Below, piece by piece: positions 22,348-29,827 of a stretch of 64,000 nt of DNA. Within the stretch, counting starts at the first letter, position 1. Every line of letters starts with the position of its first letter. The position numbers and the translations under genes are program-made. The notes beneath the pieces are model-generated. The model was not told the DNA's origin. It worked only from the letters and a program-made list of their open reading frames with translations, and did not search any database. The DNA is from KBS50 sp042434095 (GTDB lineage: Bacteria; Actinomycetota; Actinomycetes; Mycobacteriales; Micromonosporaceae), in NCBI RefSeq assembly GCF_042434095.1, contig NZ_JBHLUE010000016.1:186001-250000 (forward strand), written 5' to 3'.

Positions 22348-22830
22348 CTACCGGAGCCGGCGGGCGGCGTCCGCCTCGCTGCCGAACGGCATGCCGCGCC
22401 CGGTCTCGGCATACCGCCGCAGGCTCTCCAGGAAGTGGTTCCAGCCGCTGGTGCACTGATCGATGCAGTCCAGCTCGGCCGTGAGGCCCTCGTGCCGGAA
22501 CCGCAGCTCGGCGGCGCCCGCGTCGATCGGGGTGATCGCGAAGGTGGGCCGGGTGCCCACCCAGTCGGGCAGGAAGCCGCAGGCCGTCACGGTCCAGCGC
22601 ACCGAGGTGGGCCGGGTCGCCTCGTCGACCCGCATCACGCACGGGTTTTCCGGGGAGTCGAAATAGAACCGCAGCTCGCCGCCCGCCTCGCCGGAGCCGG
22701 TGACCCGGGTCCACCAGGACGCCAGGCCGGCCGGGTCGGTCAGGGCGTCGAACAGGGCCTGCGCCCCGGCTCGCACCCGGAGGATCTGCTGGTAGTCCGT
22801 CGCCGTGGGTCGGCTCTCGATGTCCGTCAT
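22348..22830 (-). CDS. SRPBCC/AHSA1-like domain protein
   Basis: A 160-residue START-like protein of the activator-of-Hsp90-ATPase (AHSA1) type: QQILRVRAGAQALFDALTDPAGLASWWT at the N-terminus, GGELRFYF, and the C-terminal SGWNHFLESLRRYAETG helix. In actinobacteria such genes usually pair with an ArsR-type repressor; none is adjacent here. ATG at 22830 has GGAG 8 nt upstream. Its promoter is bracketed by two palindromic sites (22882-22939), so it is tightly regulated, probably by a factor encoded elsewhere. Confidence 0.85.
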   Translation of the reverse strand: MTDIESRPTATDYQQILRVRAGAQALFDALTDPAGLASWWTRVTGSGEAGGELRFYFDSPENPCVMRVDEATRPTSVRWTVTACGFLPDWVGTRPTFAITPIDAGAAELRFRHEGLTAELDCIDQCTSGWNHFLESLRRYAETGRGMPFGSEADAARRLR

Positions 22831-22881
22831 CCGATGACTCCGTTCCCTCGGGGCCGCCCCGCCGGTGGCGTCGGCCCATCG

Positions 22882-22939
22882 TGCAACCTTTGGTTGCAGT
22901 CTAGCCGGCGGAGATGGGATGCCGCAACCAATAGTTGCA
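22882..22939 (-). promoter_or_regulatory. Promoter bracketed by two TGCAACC palindromes
   Basis: On the minus strand a -35 TTGCGG (22922-22927) and a -10 TAGACT (22898-22903) are 18 bp apart. A perfect dyad TGCAACC-TTT-GGTTGCA (22882-22898) sits on the -10 and transcription start side, and a near copy CGCAACC-AAT-AGTTGCA (22923-22939) covers the -35. Centres are 41 bp apart, close to four helical turns. Both strands of logic fit repression of the SRPBCC gene at 22348. Confidence 0.75.
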
Positions 22940-22958
22940 CGTGTCCCGGGCGGCCGGG

Positions 22959-23756
22959 TCACTCCAGCAGGTTCGCCCGCAGCGCCGCCAGCTCCGTGCC
23001 GGTCAACCCCAGCCCATCGGTGAGATAGCCGGCCAGGTCGCCGTACCGGCGCTGCACCTCGGCGTACGCGGCGTCCAGGTATTCCGGGCGGACCTCCAGC
23101 ACCGCCCGCGCCGCCTCGATGTCCAGCCCGGGCCGCCGCTCGGCCATCTTCCGCAGCAGCACCTCCCGCAGGCTCTCGGTGGCCTCGTTGCTGCGCAGAT
23201 AGTCGGCCCGGATGGCCGCCGGCGCCACGCCCAGCGCCGCCAGCAGGATCGCGGTCAGCCAGCCGGTGCGGTCCTTGCCGGCCGTGCAGTGGTACAGCAG
23301 CGGCAGGTTGCCCGGATCGGTCGCCAGCCGCACCGCCGCGGCGAAGCCGGCCCGCGCCGCCGGATCCGCCACGAACCACCGATAGATCGCCGCCATGGCG
23401 GCCGGCGTCCCATCCAGCACCAGCCCGGCGTACGCGTCCAGATCGTGCCCGAGCAGCACGGCCGAGACGTACGTGAACACCGGGTGGGCGGGGTCGTGCA
23501 CCGGCAGGTGCACCATGCGGGGCCTACCGGGCAGCCGGTCCGGCGGCGCCACCACCGTCTCGGACGCGTCCCGCAGATCCAGCACGCACGCCGGCTTCAG
23601 CCGGGCCAGCACCGCCAGGTCCTCGTCGGTCAACCGGCCCAGCGCGGGCGCCCGGAGCAGCAGCCCGGCCCGGATCCGCCGCCCGCCGTGCCCGGCCAGC
23701 CCACCCAGGTCCCGCGCGTTCGGCGCACCCCGCAATGCCCAGCCCGTCGCCGCCAT
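22959..23756 (-). CDS. Tyrosine-protein phosphatase (IphP-like)
   Basis: A 265-residue dual-specificity-type phosphatase. The P-loop HCTAGKDRTG supplies the CX5R catalytic cysteine and arginine; RGAPNARDLGG near the N-terminus is the typical family opening, and the C-terminal helices (YLDAAYAEVQRRYG) complete the IphP/MptpB-like fold. It removes phosphate from tyrosine or from lipids (family range). ATG at 23756 has GGGAGG 5 nt upstream, better than the longer frame. Divergent from the epimerase gene at 23800. Confidence 0.9.
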   Translation of the reverse strand: MAATGWALRGAPNARDLGGLAGHGGRRIRAGLLLRAPALGRLTDEDLAVLARLKPACVLDLRDASETVVAPPDRLPGRPRMVHLPVHDPAHPVFTYVSAVLLGHDLDAYAGLVLDGTPAAMAAIYRWFVADPAARAGFAAAVRLATDPGNLPLLYHCTAGKDRTGWLTAILLAALGVAPAAIRADYLRSNEATESLREVLLRKMAERRPGLDIEAARAVLEVRPEYLDAAYAEVQRRYGDLAGYLTDGLGLTGTELAALRANLLE

Positions 23757-23799
23757 CCGACCTCCCTGTCCCGGATCCACCTGCCATAGGGTGCCCTAC

Positions 23800-24885
23800 A
23801 TGACCATCACGGCCGTACGCACCCACCGGCTCTCGGCGCCGCTGCACACCCCGTTCGTGACGGCGCTGCGCCGCACCACCACGGTGGAGACGCTGGTCGT
23901 CGAGCTCGTCGACGGCGACGGTCGGTCCGGCTTCGGCGAGGCCCCGCAGGTGTGGCAGGTGACCGGCGCCTCCATCGCCGGGGCCGAGGCCTGCGTGGCC
24001 GAGCAGCTCGGGCCGCGGCTCACCGGGCGGGACCCGGACGACCTGATGGCCCGGTGCGCCGAGGTGCGGCGGGCGGTGGCCGGCAACGAGGCCGCCAAGG
24101 CCGCCGTGGACACCGCGCTGCACGACCTGGCCGCCCGCCGGCTCGGGGTGCCGCTGGTCCGGCTGCTGGGCGGCACCCGCCTGCGGGTACCCACCGACGT
24201 GACGCTCTCCGCGGGCGACGCCCCGGAACTGGCGGCCACCGCGAAGCAGCGGGTCACCGACGGGTTCCCGGTGCTCAAGCTGAAGGTCGGGACCGACGCC
24301 GCCGGCGATCTGGACCGGGTACGCGCGGTCCGCTCCGCCGTGGGCGCGGCCGCGCGGATCCGGCTGGACGCCAACCAGGGCTGGAGCCCGCGCGAGGCGG
24401 TCCGGGTGATCCGCGGCATCGAGGACGCCGGGCTGGACGTCGAGCTGGTCGAGCAGCCCGTCCGGCGCCGGGACGTCGAGGGGTTGGCCTGGGTGAGCGA
24501 CCGGGTGGACACTCCGATCCTGGCCGACGAGGCGGTCTTCGACGTGGCCGACCTGATCGAGGTGATCCGGCGGCGCGCGGCCGACATGGTGAACGTCAAG
24601 CTGGCCAAGTGCGGCGGCCTCGGCGCCGCGCGTACGCTGCTGGAACTGGCTCGGGCGCAGGACATGGGAACGGTGGTGGGTTCCATGATGGAAAGCCAGG
24701 TCGGCCTGGGCGCGGCGGCGAGCCTGGCCGCGGCGTACGGCACGACGGCCGTCTCCGACCTCGACGCGGCCTGGTGGCTGGCCTGGACCCCGGTCCGGGG
24801 TGGCATCCGGTACGACGGCGCCGAGGTCGTCCTGCCCGATCTGCCCGGGCTGGGCATCGCCGGGCTGGCCGGCACCGGGCGGTGA
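23800..24885 (+). CDS. Enolase-superfamily dipeptide epimerase (L-Ala-D/L-Glu type)
   Basis: A 361-residue muconate lactonising/mandelate racemase-type enzyme. It has the capping domain (GFGEAPQVW), the catalytic KLKVG, then metal ligands in RLDANQGW, LVEQP and LADEA, and NVKLAKCGG with the second catalytic lysine. This pattern is that of L-Ala-D/L-Glu epimerases (YcjG/YkfB), which act in murein peptide recycling; assignment to that substrate is supported by the NlpC/P60 gene 85 nt downstream, the YkfB-YkfC pairing. The ATG follows TAGGGT (23787-23792) by 7 nt, so the mRNA is probably leaderless. Confidence 0.85.
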   Translation: MTITAVRTHRLSAPLHTPFVTALRRTTTVETLVVELVDGDGRSGFGEAPQVWQVTGASIAGAEACVAEQLGPRLTGRDPDDLMARCAEVRRAVAGNEAAKAAVDTALHDLAARRLGVPLVRLLGGTRLRVPTDVTLSAGDAPELAATAKQRVTDGFPVLKLKVGTDAAGDLDRVRAVRSAVGAAARIRLDANQGWSPREAVRVIRGIEDAGLDVELVEQPVRRRDVEGLAWVSDRVDTPILADEAVFDVADLIEVIRRRAADMVNVKLAKCGGLGAARTLLELARAQDMGTVVGSMMESQVGLGAAASLAAAYGTTAVSDLDAAWWLAWTPVRGGIRYDGAEVVLPDLPGLGIAGLAGTGR

Positions 24886-24905
24886 AGGGAAATTACCGGA
24901 TAGTG

Positions 24906-24934
24906 TTGCTAGCCGTCGAGAACCTTCGTAGGGT
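24906..24934 (+). promoter_or_regulatory. Predicted sigma-70-type promoter of the NlpC/P60 gene
   Basis: TTGCTA (24906-24911) and TAGGGT (24929-24934) are separated by 17 bp, an optimal spacing. The start would lie near 24941, about 30 nt before the NlpC/P60 ATG. The gene could therefore be transcribed apart from the epimerase. Confidence 0.55.
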
Positions 24935-24970
24935 CGCGATCAGGCGGGGTGCGGGAAGGCGGAACGGGTC

Positions 24971-25891
24971 ATGACGCTACAGCCGGGCCGGGAGGCGGTC
25001 GTCCAGGTCGCGGTCGCGACCCTGTGGAGAGGCCCGGAGGCCGTGCGCACGGTCGACGCGCCGGCCCTGGCCAGCCGGACCGACATCGCGGGCTGGATCG
25101 CCGCCATGAACACCGATCAGCAGGTCGGCGACTGCGTGCTGAGCCAGCTCCTGCTCGGCGAGCGGGTGCTGGTCCAGGAAATCCGCCCGGACGGCTGGGT
25201 ACGGGCACTGGCCCTGGAACAACCGGCCGCCAAGCTGGACCCGCGCGGCTACCCCGGCTGGCTGCCCGCGGACCAGCTGACCCCGGCCACACCCGAGCCC
25301 GACACCGGGACCCGGCTGGTCGTCGACACCACGGCCACCGCGCTGCACGAACACCCCGACGGTCCCCCGGTGCTGCCCGGCGTGATGCTCGGAACCCGGC
25401 TCGTCACGGCCGGACCGGTCCGGGACGGGTGGCGCCCGGTTCACACCCCCGGGCGCGAGCGCCCGCTGTGGGCGGTCGACGCGCACCTCACCCGCGAGCC
25501 GGACCACCCACCGACCGCCGTCGAGGCGCTCAGCGTGGCGTCGCGGCTGCGCGACGTGCGGTACGTCTGGGGCGGCGTCTCGACGTACGGGATCGACTGT
25601 TCCGGCCTGGTCCACCTGGCGTGGCGCCGGCTCGGCGTCCGGCTGCCGCGGGACGCCGACGACCAGGCGGCCGCCACCACCCCGCTGGAACTGGGCGAGG
25701 AACGGCCGGGCGACCTGTACTTCTTCGCTCGGCCCGGGCGCAAGATCCACCACATCGGCATCGTGACGGCCCGGAGCGGCGCCGGCGGGCCGCGCCGGAT
25801 GCTGCACGCCTGCTACAACCTGCGCCGCGTGGTGGAGGAGCAACTGCCCGCCGAGCGCACGGCCACCCTGGTGGGCGTGCACCGGGTCTGA
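24971..25891 (+). CDS. NlpC/P60 family peptidase, YkfC-like
   Basis: A 306-residue cysteine peptidase. Residues up to about 170 form two SH3-like segments; the catalytic domain has YVWGGVSTYGIDCSGLVHLAW with the nucleophile cysteine, then HHIGIV with the catalytic histidine and a third polar residue at HACYN. This layout matches gamma-D-glutamyl-L-diamino acid endopeptidases (YkfC), which give L-Ala-D-Glu to the epimerase encoded just upstream. No signal peptide is visible, which fits cytoplasmic muropeptide recycling. ATG at 24971 is preceded by GGAACGGG. Confidence 0.88.
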   Translation: MTLQPGREAVVQVAVATLWRGPEAVRTVDAPALASRTDIAGWIAAMNTDQQVGDCVLSQLLLGERVLVQEIRPDGWVRALALEQPAAKLDPRGYPGWLPADQLTPATPEPDTGTRLVVDTTATALHEHPDGPPVLPGVMLGTRLVTAGPVRDGWRPVHTPGRERPLWAVDAHLTREPDHPPTAVEALSVASRLRDVRYVWGGVSTYGIDCSGLVHLAWRRLGVRLPRDADDQAAATTPLELGEERPGDLYFFARPGRKIHHIGIVTARSGAGGPRRMLHACYNLRRVVEEQLPAERTATLVGVHRV

Positions 25892-25899
25892 GCGCCCGG

Positions 25900-26892
25900 T
25901 CAGCCCTTCGCCGCGGTCAACTCCCGGCGGCGGTCCCGGGACGACTTGAAGACGCTGGCCGCCGTGGCGGCCAGCAGCGTGCCGATGATCACGCAGAGCG
26001 ACAGCCAGATCGGCACGTGCGGCGCCCACTCCACCGGCCGGCCGCCGTTGACGAACGGCAGGTTGTTGTCGGCCAGCGCCTCCAGCATCAGCTTCACGCC
26101 GATGAACCCGAGCACGACGGCCAGCCCGATGGTCAGGTAGATCAGGCGGTCCAGCAGGCCGCCGATGAGGAAGAAGAGCTGCCGCAGGCCCATCAGCGCG
26201 AACACGTTGGCGGTGAAGACCAGGTACGGCTCCTGGGTGATCCCGAAGATCGCCGGAATGGAGTCCAGCGCGAAGATCAGATCCGTGGTGCCGATCGCGA
26301 TCATCACGACGAGCATCGGGGTGAACAGCCGCCGGCCGCCCTCCCTGACCAGCAGGTGCCCGCCCGCGAAGTCGCGGCTGAGTGGCAGCGCCCGTCGGCT
26401 CCACCGGATGACGATGTTCTCCTGGAACTCGTCCTCGTCCGGCTCGCCCTGGCGAAGAAAGTTGATGGCCGTGTAGATCAGGAACGCCCCGAAGAGGTAG
26501 AACACCCAGGAGAACTGGGAGATCAGCGCGGCGCCCGCGGCGATGAACGCGCCCCGCATCACCAGCGCCAGCACGATGCCGATCAGCAGCACCTTCTGTT
26601 GGAACTGCCGGGGCACCGCGAAGCGCCCCATGATGATGATGAAGACGAACAGGTTGTCCACCGACAGGCTGTACTCGGTGAGCCACCCCGTATAGAACTC
26701 GACGGCCGGGGTCGACCCCTCGAACAGCCAGAGCCCGCCGCCGAACGCCAACGCCAGCAGGACGTAGAAGGCCACCCATAGGGTCGATTCCCGAATGGAC
26801 GGCTCGTGGGGTCGGCGACCGATGATCAAGAGGTCGCCGATCAGCACCGCCGTCAATATGACGAGGGTGATCGCCCACATCCAGGCAGACAC
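25900..26892 (-). CDS. TerC-family integral membrane protein (putative Mn exporter)
   Basis: A 330-residue polytopic protein of the TerC/Alx family. The conserved acidic membrane motifs SVDNLFVF and FALDSIPAIFGIT are present, along with about nine hydrophobic helices. Family members Alx and YkoY/MeeF export manganese, and a yybP-ykoY-type leader lies just upstream, so manganese efflux is the likely role. GTG at 26892 gives SAWMWAITLVIL; GGAGGA lies 11 nt upstream. The gene ends 8 nt from the convergent NlpC/P60 gene. Confidence 0.88.
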   Translation of the reverse strand: MSAWMWAITLVILTAVLIGDLLIIGRRPHEPSIRESTLWVAFYVLLALAFGGGLWLFEGSTPAVEFYTGWLTEYSLSVDNLFVFIIIMGRFAVPRQFQQKVLLIGIVLALVMRGAFIAAGAALISQFSWVFYLFGAFLIYTAINFLRQGEPDEDEFQENIVIRWSRRALPLSRDFAGGHLLVREGGRRLFTPMLVVMIAIGTTDLIFALDSIPAIFGITQEPYLVFTANVFALMGLRQLFFLIGGLLDRLIYLTIGLAVVLGFIGVKLMLEALADNNLPFVNGGRPVEWAPHVPIWLSLCVIIGTLLAATAASVFKSSRDRRRELTAAKG

Positions 26893-26981
26893 GTTCAAAT
26901 CATTCCTCCGGCAGGCACGTCCCATCGCGTCATCGGCACAACTCGCTGTGCCTGGGCGCGACGTTGTCGGTGGTGACTGTC

Positions 26982-27101
26982 GGAGGTCTCTTCCACCGCC
27001 GGCCCGCCGACGGCGGTCCGACGATCGACGGCGCCGGGCCCGCCCGGAGGTTCCGGTTGGGGCCGTGCTGACGACACCGCCGCAGGGGAATACTCCCCTC
27101 C
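26982..27101 (-). ncRNA. yybP-ykoY-type manganese riboswitch
   Basis: Read on the minus strand the element begins GGAGGGGAGTATTCCCC and ends GGAAGAGACCTCC, so P1 is closed by GGAGG/CCTCC. The 5' AGGGGAGTA box and the 3' AGACCT box are the diagnostic conserved segments of the yybP-ykoY class; between them are G/C-rich stems (GTCGTCAGCAC and the arm near GGCGCCGTCGATCG). It is ~90 nt upstream of the TerC GTG. A strong -10 TAGGAT (27183-27188) could start a ~285 nt leader. Confidence 0.8.
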
Positions 27102-27283
27102 ACGGCCCATTGTTGCCCATCCACCCGGGTTAGTGCATCCGGGGCGGCCCAGAGTTGTGTCGAGGGTCGCTTTGCGCACCCCATCCTAGGAGGCTGGGCC
27201 ACGCCGGTTGCGGACCGGCCGGGGCCTATCGGGCCGGCAACCCCGGCCGCGCCCAGCGGCGCCGGCCGTGCGAGGCTGTGGCC

Positions 27284-27577
27284 ATGGTGCTGGAAGTGGC
27301 ATTGATCGACGTTCTTCCCGGACACGAGGACGACTTCGCGGCCGCGTACGCCGAGGGCCACCGGGTCCTTGCCGGCACGCCCGGTTGCCGGTCGGTACGG
27401 ATGACCCGCGGCATCGAGTCGCCGACCCGGTTCGTGCTGCTGGTCGAGTGGGACTCGGTGGAGGACCACGAGCGGAACTTCCGGGCCACCGACCGGTTCA
27501 CCACCTGGCGTTCGCTGATCGGTCCACACTTCGCCGAGCCGCCGGTGGTCGAGCACTTCACCGACGTACCGGCCTGA
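27284..27577 (+). CDS. Antibiotic biosynthesis monooxygenase (ABM) domain protein
   Basis: A 97-residue ferredoxin-like dimeric alpha/beta barrel protein. It matches the ABM family from VALIDVLPGHEDDFAAAYAEG through RGIESPTRFVLLVEWDSVEDHERNFRATD to the C-terminal PPVVEHF strand. Members include small monooxygenases and heme-degrading enzymes, but many have no known reaction. The ATG has GAGG 8 nt upstream. It is divergent from the riboswitch/TerC unit and convergent with the GNAT gene at 27627; the 49 nt between the stops contains a short TCGCC/GGCGA hairpin. Confidence 0.82.
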   Translation: MVLEVALIDVLPGHEDDFAAAYAEGHRVLAGTPGCRSVRMTRGIESPTRFVLLVEWDSVEDHERNFRATDRFTTWRSLIGPHFAEPPVVEHFTDVPA

Positions 27578-27626
27578 TCTGCCTGGTGGGCTCGGCCGTC
27601 GCCCATCGGCGATGGTCCGTTGGGCG

Positions 27627-28508
27627 TCAGCCCCGGGTGGGGCGGGCGTACCGGGCGCGGCGACCCACCGCGGCGAAGCCGAGCCGGCGGTAGAGATCGC
27701 CGGCCGCGTTGTTCAGGTTGACGGTGAGCAGCGCCTCGACGCCGCCGAGTTCCCGCATCCGGCGCAACGCCTCGGCCACCAGCGCCGCGCCGATCCCCCG
27801 ACCCCGGTACGCGGGCGGCACGCCGACCTGACTGATCCAGTCCTCGGCCGCGGTGAGGAACCCGACGTCGCCGTCCGGCCCGGTGGCCAGCAGCGACTCC
27901 GTGGGCCGGAAGTCGTCGTCGCCGGCGGTCCAGTCGAGCCACTCCTCGGCCGTCCATCCGGGAAAGCCCGGGCGGTCGGCAAAGGCGGCCGCATACACCC
28001 GGAAGAAGCGGTCGGCCGTCGCGGAAGACCATTCGAGCAGGCGCAGGCCGGCCGGCAGCGCCGCCCGCGGCGGCGGACCGGCCAGGTCGAACCGCAGCAC
28101 GTCCTCGGCGAACACCCGAGCCAGCCCGCGCGTCGCGAACAGGTCGGCGGCGGGCTCGGTGAGCCACTCGGACTCCACCAGCACCTCGCCGCCCCGCCGG
28201 TCCGCCTCGACCAGGCCCCGGTCCAGCAGCGCGGACCCCAGCCCCCGCCCACGGTGCGCCGGATCGACGAGGCCCAGCAGCCGTACCTCCGAATTTGCCT
28301 GCGGGCGGACCGCGACCGCGGCGACCAGGCCGCCGTCCGGCCCGGCCACGCCGCGGGACCACACGTCGGCGCCGGTGAACCGGGACCGCAGGAAGCCCGC
28401 GGCGCCGGCCGCCGGCAGTCCGCCGTCGGCGGCCAGACACCGGGTGGCGAGCCCGACCAGGGCGTCCAGATCGTCGGGGGTCAGTTCGCGGCCTGCCGTC
28501 GTCTCCAC
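27627..28508 (-). CDS. Tandem GNAT acetyltransferase
   Basis: A 293-residue protein with two GNAT folds. Domain 1 has the acetyl-CoA loop HRGRGLGSALL near residues 85-95, and domain 2 has YRGRGIGAALVAEAL near 232-246 with the closing YRRLGFAAVG. The layout resembles mycothiol synthase MshD, but MshD-specific identity cannot be claimed. Translation starts at GTG (28508). The neighbouring VOC gene lies 44 nt upstream on the same strand, so the two may be co-transcribed. Confidence 0.85.
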   Translation of the reverse strand: METTAGRELTPDDLDALVGLATRCLAADGGLPAAGAAGFLRSRFTGADVWSRGVAGPDGGLVAAVAVRPQANSEVRLLGLVDPAHRGRGLGSALLDRGLVEADRRGGEVLVESEWLTEPAADLFATRGLARVFAEDVLRFDLAGPPPRAALPAGLRLLEWSSATADRFFRVYAAAFADRPGFPGWTAEEWLDWTAGDDDFRPTESLLATGPDGDVGFLTAAEDWISQVGVPPAYRGRGIGAALVAEALRRMRELGGVEALLTVNLNNAAGDLYRRLGFAAVGRRARYARPTRG

Positions 28509-28552
28509 GACCGGGAAGCGTAGGCGAGCCGATGCCGGCTGCCCACGGATTT

Positions 28553-28921
28553 TCAGGGCCGGTACGTGCCGAAGGACCAGACGTAACCGCCGACGTCCCG
28601 GACCGCGTACTCCCGGGATCCGTAGTCGGTGTCGCGCAGCGGCTGGACCACCGGCGCGCCGGCCGCCCGGGCTCGCGCATGGTGCGCGTCGATGTCGTCC
28701 ACGGCCACGTACACGGCGAACCCGGCGGACTCGGGCCGGTGGACGGGCGGCGTGGCCGTCCCGACCATGACCATGCCGGTGCCGTACGCCAGCTGGGCGT
28801 GAGCCACGGTGCCGTCCTCGGCGGTGTACACCTTGTCGCGGGTAAGCCCGAACGCGCGTTCCAGCCAGTCGATGGCCGCGGCCGCGTCGGCGTACTGGAA
28901 GGTCGGATAGATGTCTGCCAT
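28553..28921 (-). CDS. VOC family (glyoxalase-fold) protein
   Basis: A 122-residue single vicinal-oxygen-chelate domain pair: IYPTFQYADAAAAIDWLERAFGL at the start, MVMVGTA, VYVAVDDIDAHHARARAAGA, then YGSREYAVRDVGGYVWSFG at the end. This subgroup is close to PhnB/bleomycin-resistance-like proteins of unknown ligand. ATG at 28921 has GGGGAC directly upstream. It follows an AraC-type regulator gene by 80 nt on the same strand, which may control it. Confidence 0.88.
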   Translation of the reverse strand: MADIYPTFQYADAAAAIDWLERAFGLTRDKVYTAEDGTVAHAQLAYGTGMVMVGTATPPVHRPESAGFAVYVAVDDIDAHHARARAAGAPVVQPLRDTDYGSREYAVRDVGGYVWSFGTYRP

Positions 28922-29001
28922 GTCCCCATGGTGCTGGCCGGAGCGGGCCGGCGGATTGGACGGATGTGACCCGTGCCGGTTGGGCCGGTCGAATCCCCCG
29001 C

Positions 29002-29805
29002 TCAGCCCGGCGGGGCGATCGCGCCTGACCTGAGCAGCGCGGCCGGGGCGGCGCCGGCGAACTCGTGGAACTCCCGGATCAGGTGCGCCTGGTCGAAGTA
29101 TCCGCAGGCGGCCGCCACGCCGGCCCAGCCGCCGGGCAGCTCACCGCCGGCCAGCCGGTACGCCCGGTGGAACCGCGCCAACCGCGCCACCGTCACCGGC
29201 GAGGCCCCCACCTCCCGGCGGAGCATGGCCGCCAGGTGCCGCCGGCTCCAACCGATCTCGTCGGCAAGCGCGCCGATGGCGGGACGGGGATCGTCGCGGG
29301 TCAGCCGCCGCAGGGCATGGGCCAGCCGCGGATCCGGCGCCGGCGTGGCCGCCAACCGGTCGGTCAGCGCCCGCTCGAGCAGTCCGAATCGGGCCGGCCA
29401 GCCATCGGCGCCGGCCAGCCGCTCAGCGAGCGCGGGCAGCCAGCGCCCCGGCAGGTCGTCCAGCCGTACCGCGCGGTTGGCCAGCTCCCCGGCGGGGAGC
29501 CCGAGGATCCGGCCCGCCACCAACGGATCGAGGATCAGCTGGACGGCCTCCCCGGTGCCGTGCAGCCGGGTGCGTGCCACTGAATCGAAGACGCCGGCCA
29601 CGAAGGACGGGACGGCCGTCACCCCGCTGCCGGGCGCGCGGGGGTTGGCCACGTCCATCGGGTCGCCCCAGCCGAGGATGAGGACCACGTACGCCCCGGC
29701 GACCTCGTCCCGGATCACCTCGTCGGCGAGCGATTCCCGGTAGCCGAGGTACCGGTCGACCATTCCGCGCAGCGCGCTGGTCGGCGTCCCCGTCACCGCC
29801 TCCAT
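29002..29805 (-). CDS. AraC family transcriptional regulator
   Basis: A 267-residue regulator with a C-terminal AraC DNA-binding domain. The first helix-turn-helix covers PAIGALADEIGWSRRHLAAMLRREVGASP; the second covers WAGVAAACGYFDQAHLIREFHEFAGAAP, the classic AraC consensus with PxxF/L variation. The N-terminal ~140 residues are a cupin-like sensor. The gene begins 22 nt after the uvrB stop and precedes the VOC gene. A GTG 9 nt upstream of the chosen ATG is an alternative start; neither has a clear Shine-Dalgarno. Confidence 0.88.
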   Translation of the reverse strand: MEAVTGTPTSALRGMVDRYLGYRESLADEVIRDEVAGAYVVLILGWGDPMDVANPRAPGSGVTAVPSFVAGVFDSVARTRLHGTGEAVQLILDPLVAGRILGLPAGELANRAVRLDDLPGRWLPALAERLAGADGWPARFGLLERALTDRLAATPAPDPRLAHALRRLTRDDPRPAIGALADEIGWSRRHLAAMLRREVGASPVTVARLARFHRAYRLAGGELPGGWAGVAAACGYFDQAHLIREFHEFAGAAPAALLRSGAIAPPG

Positions 29806-29827
29806 GACCGGCACGGCCCCGCCGGAA

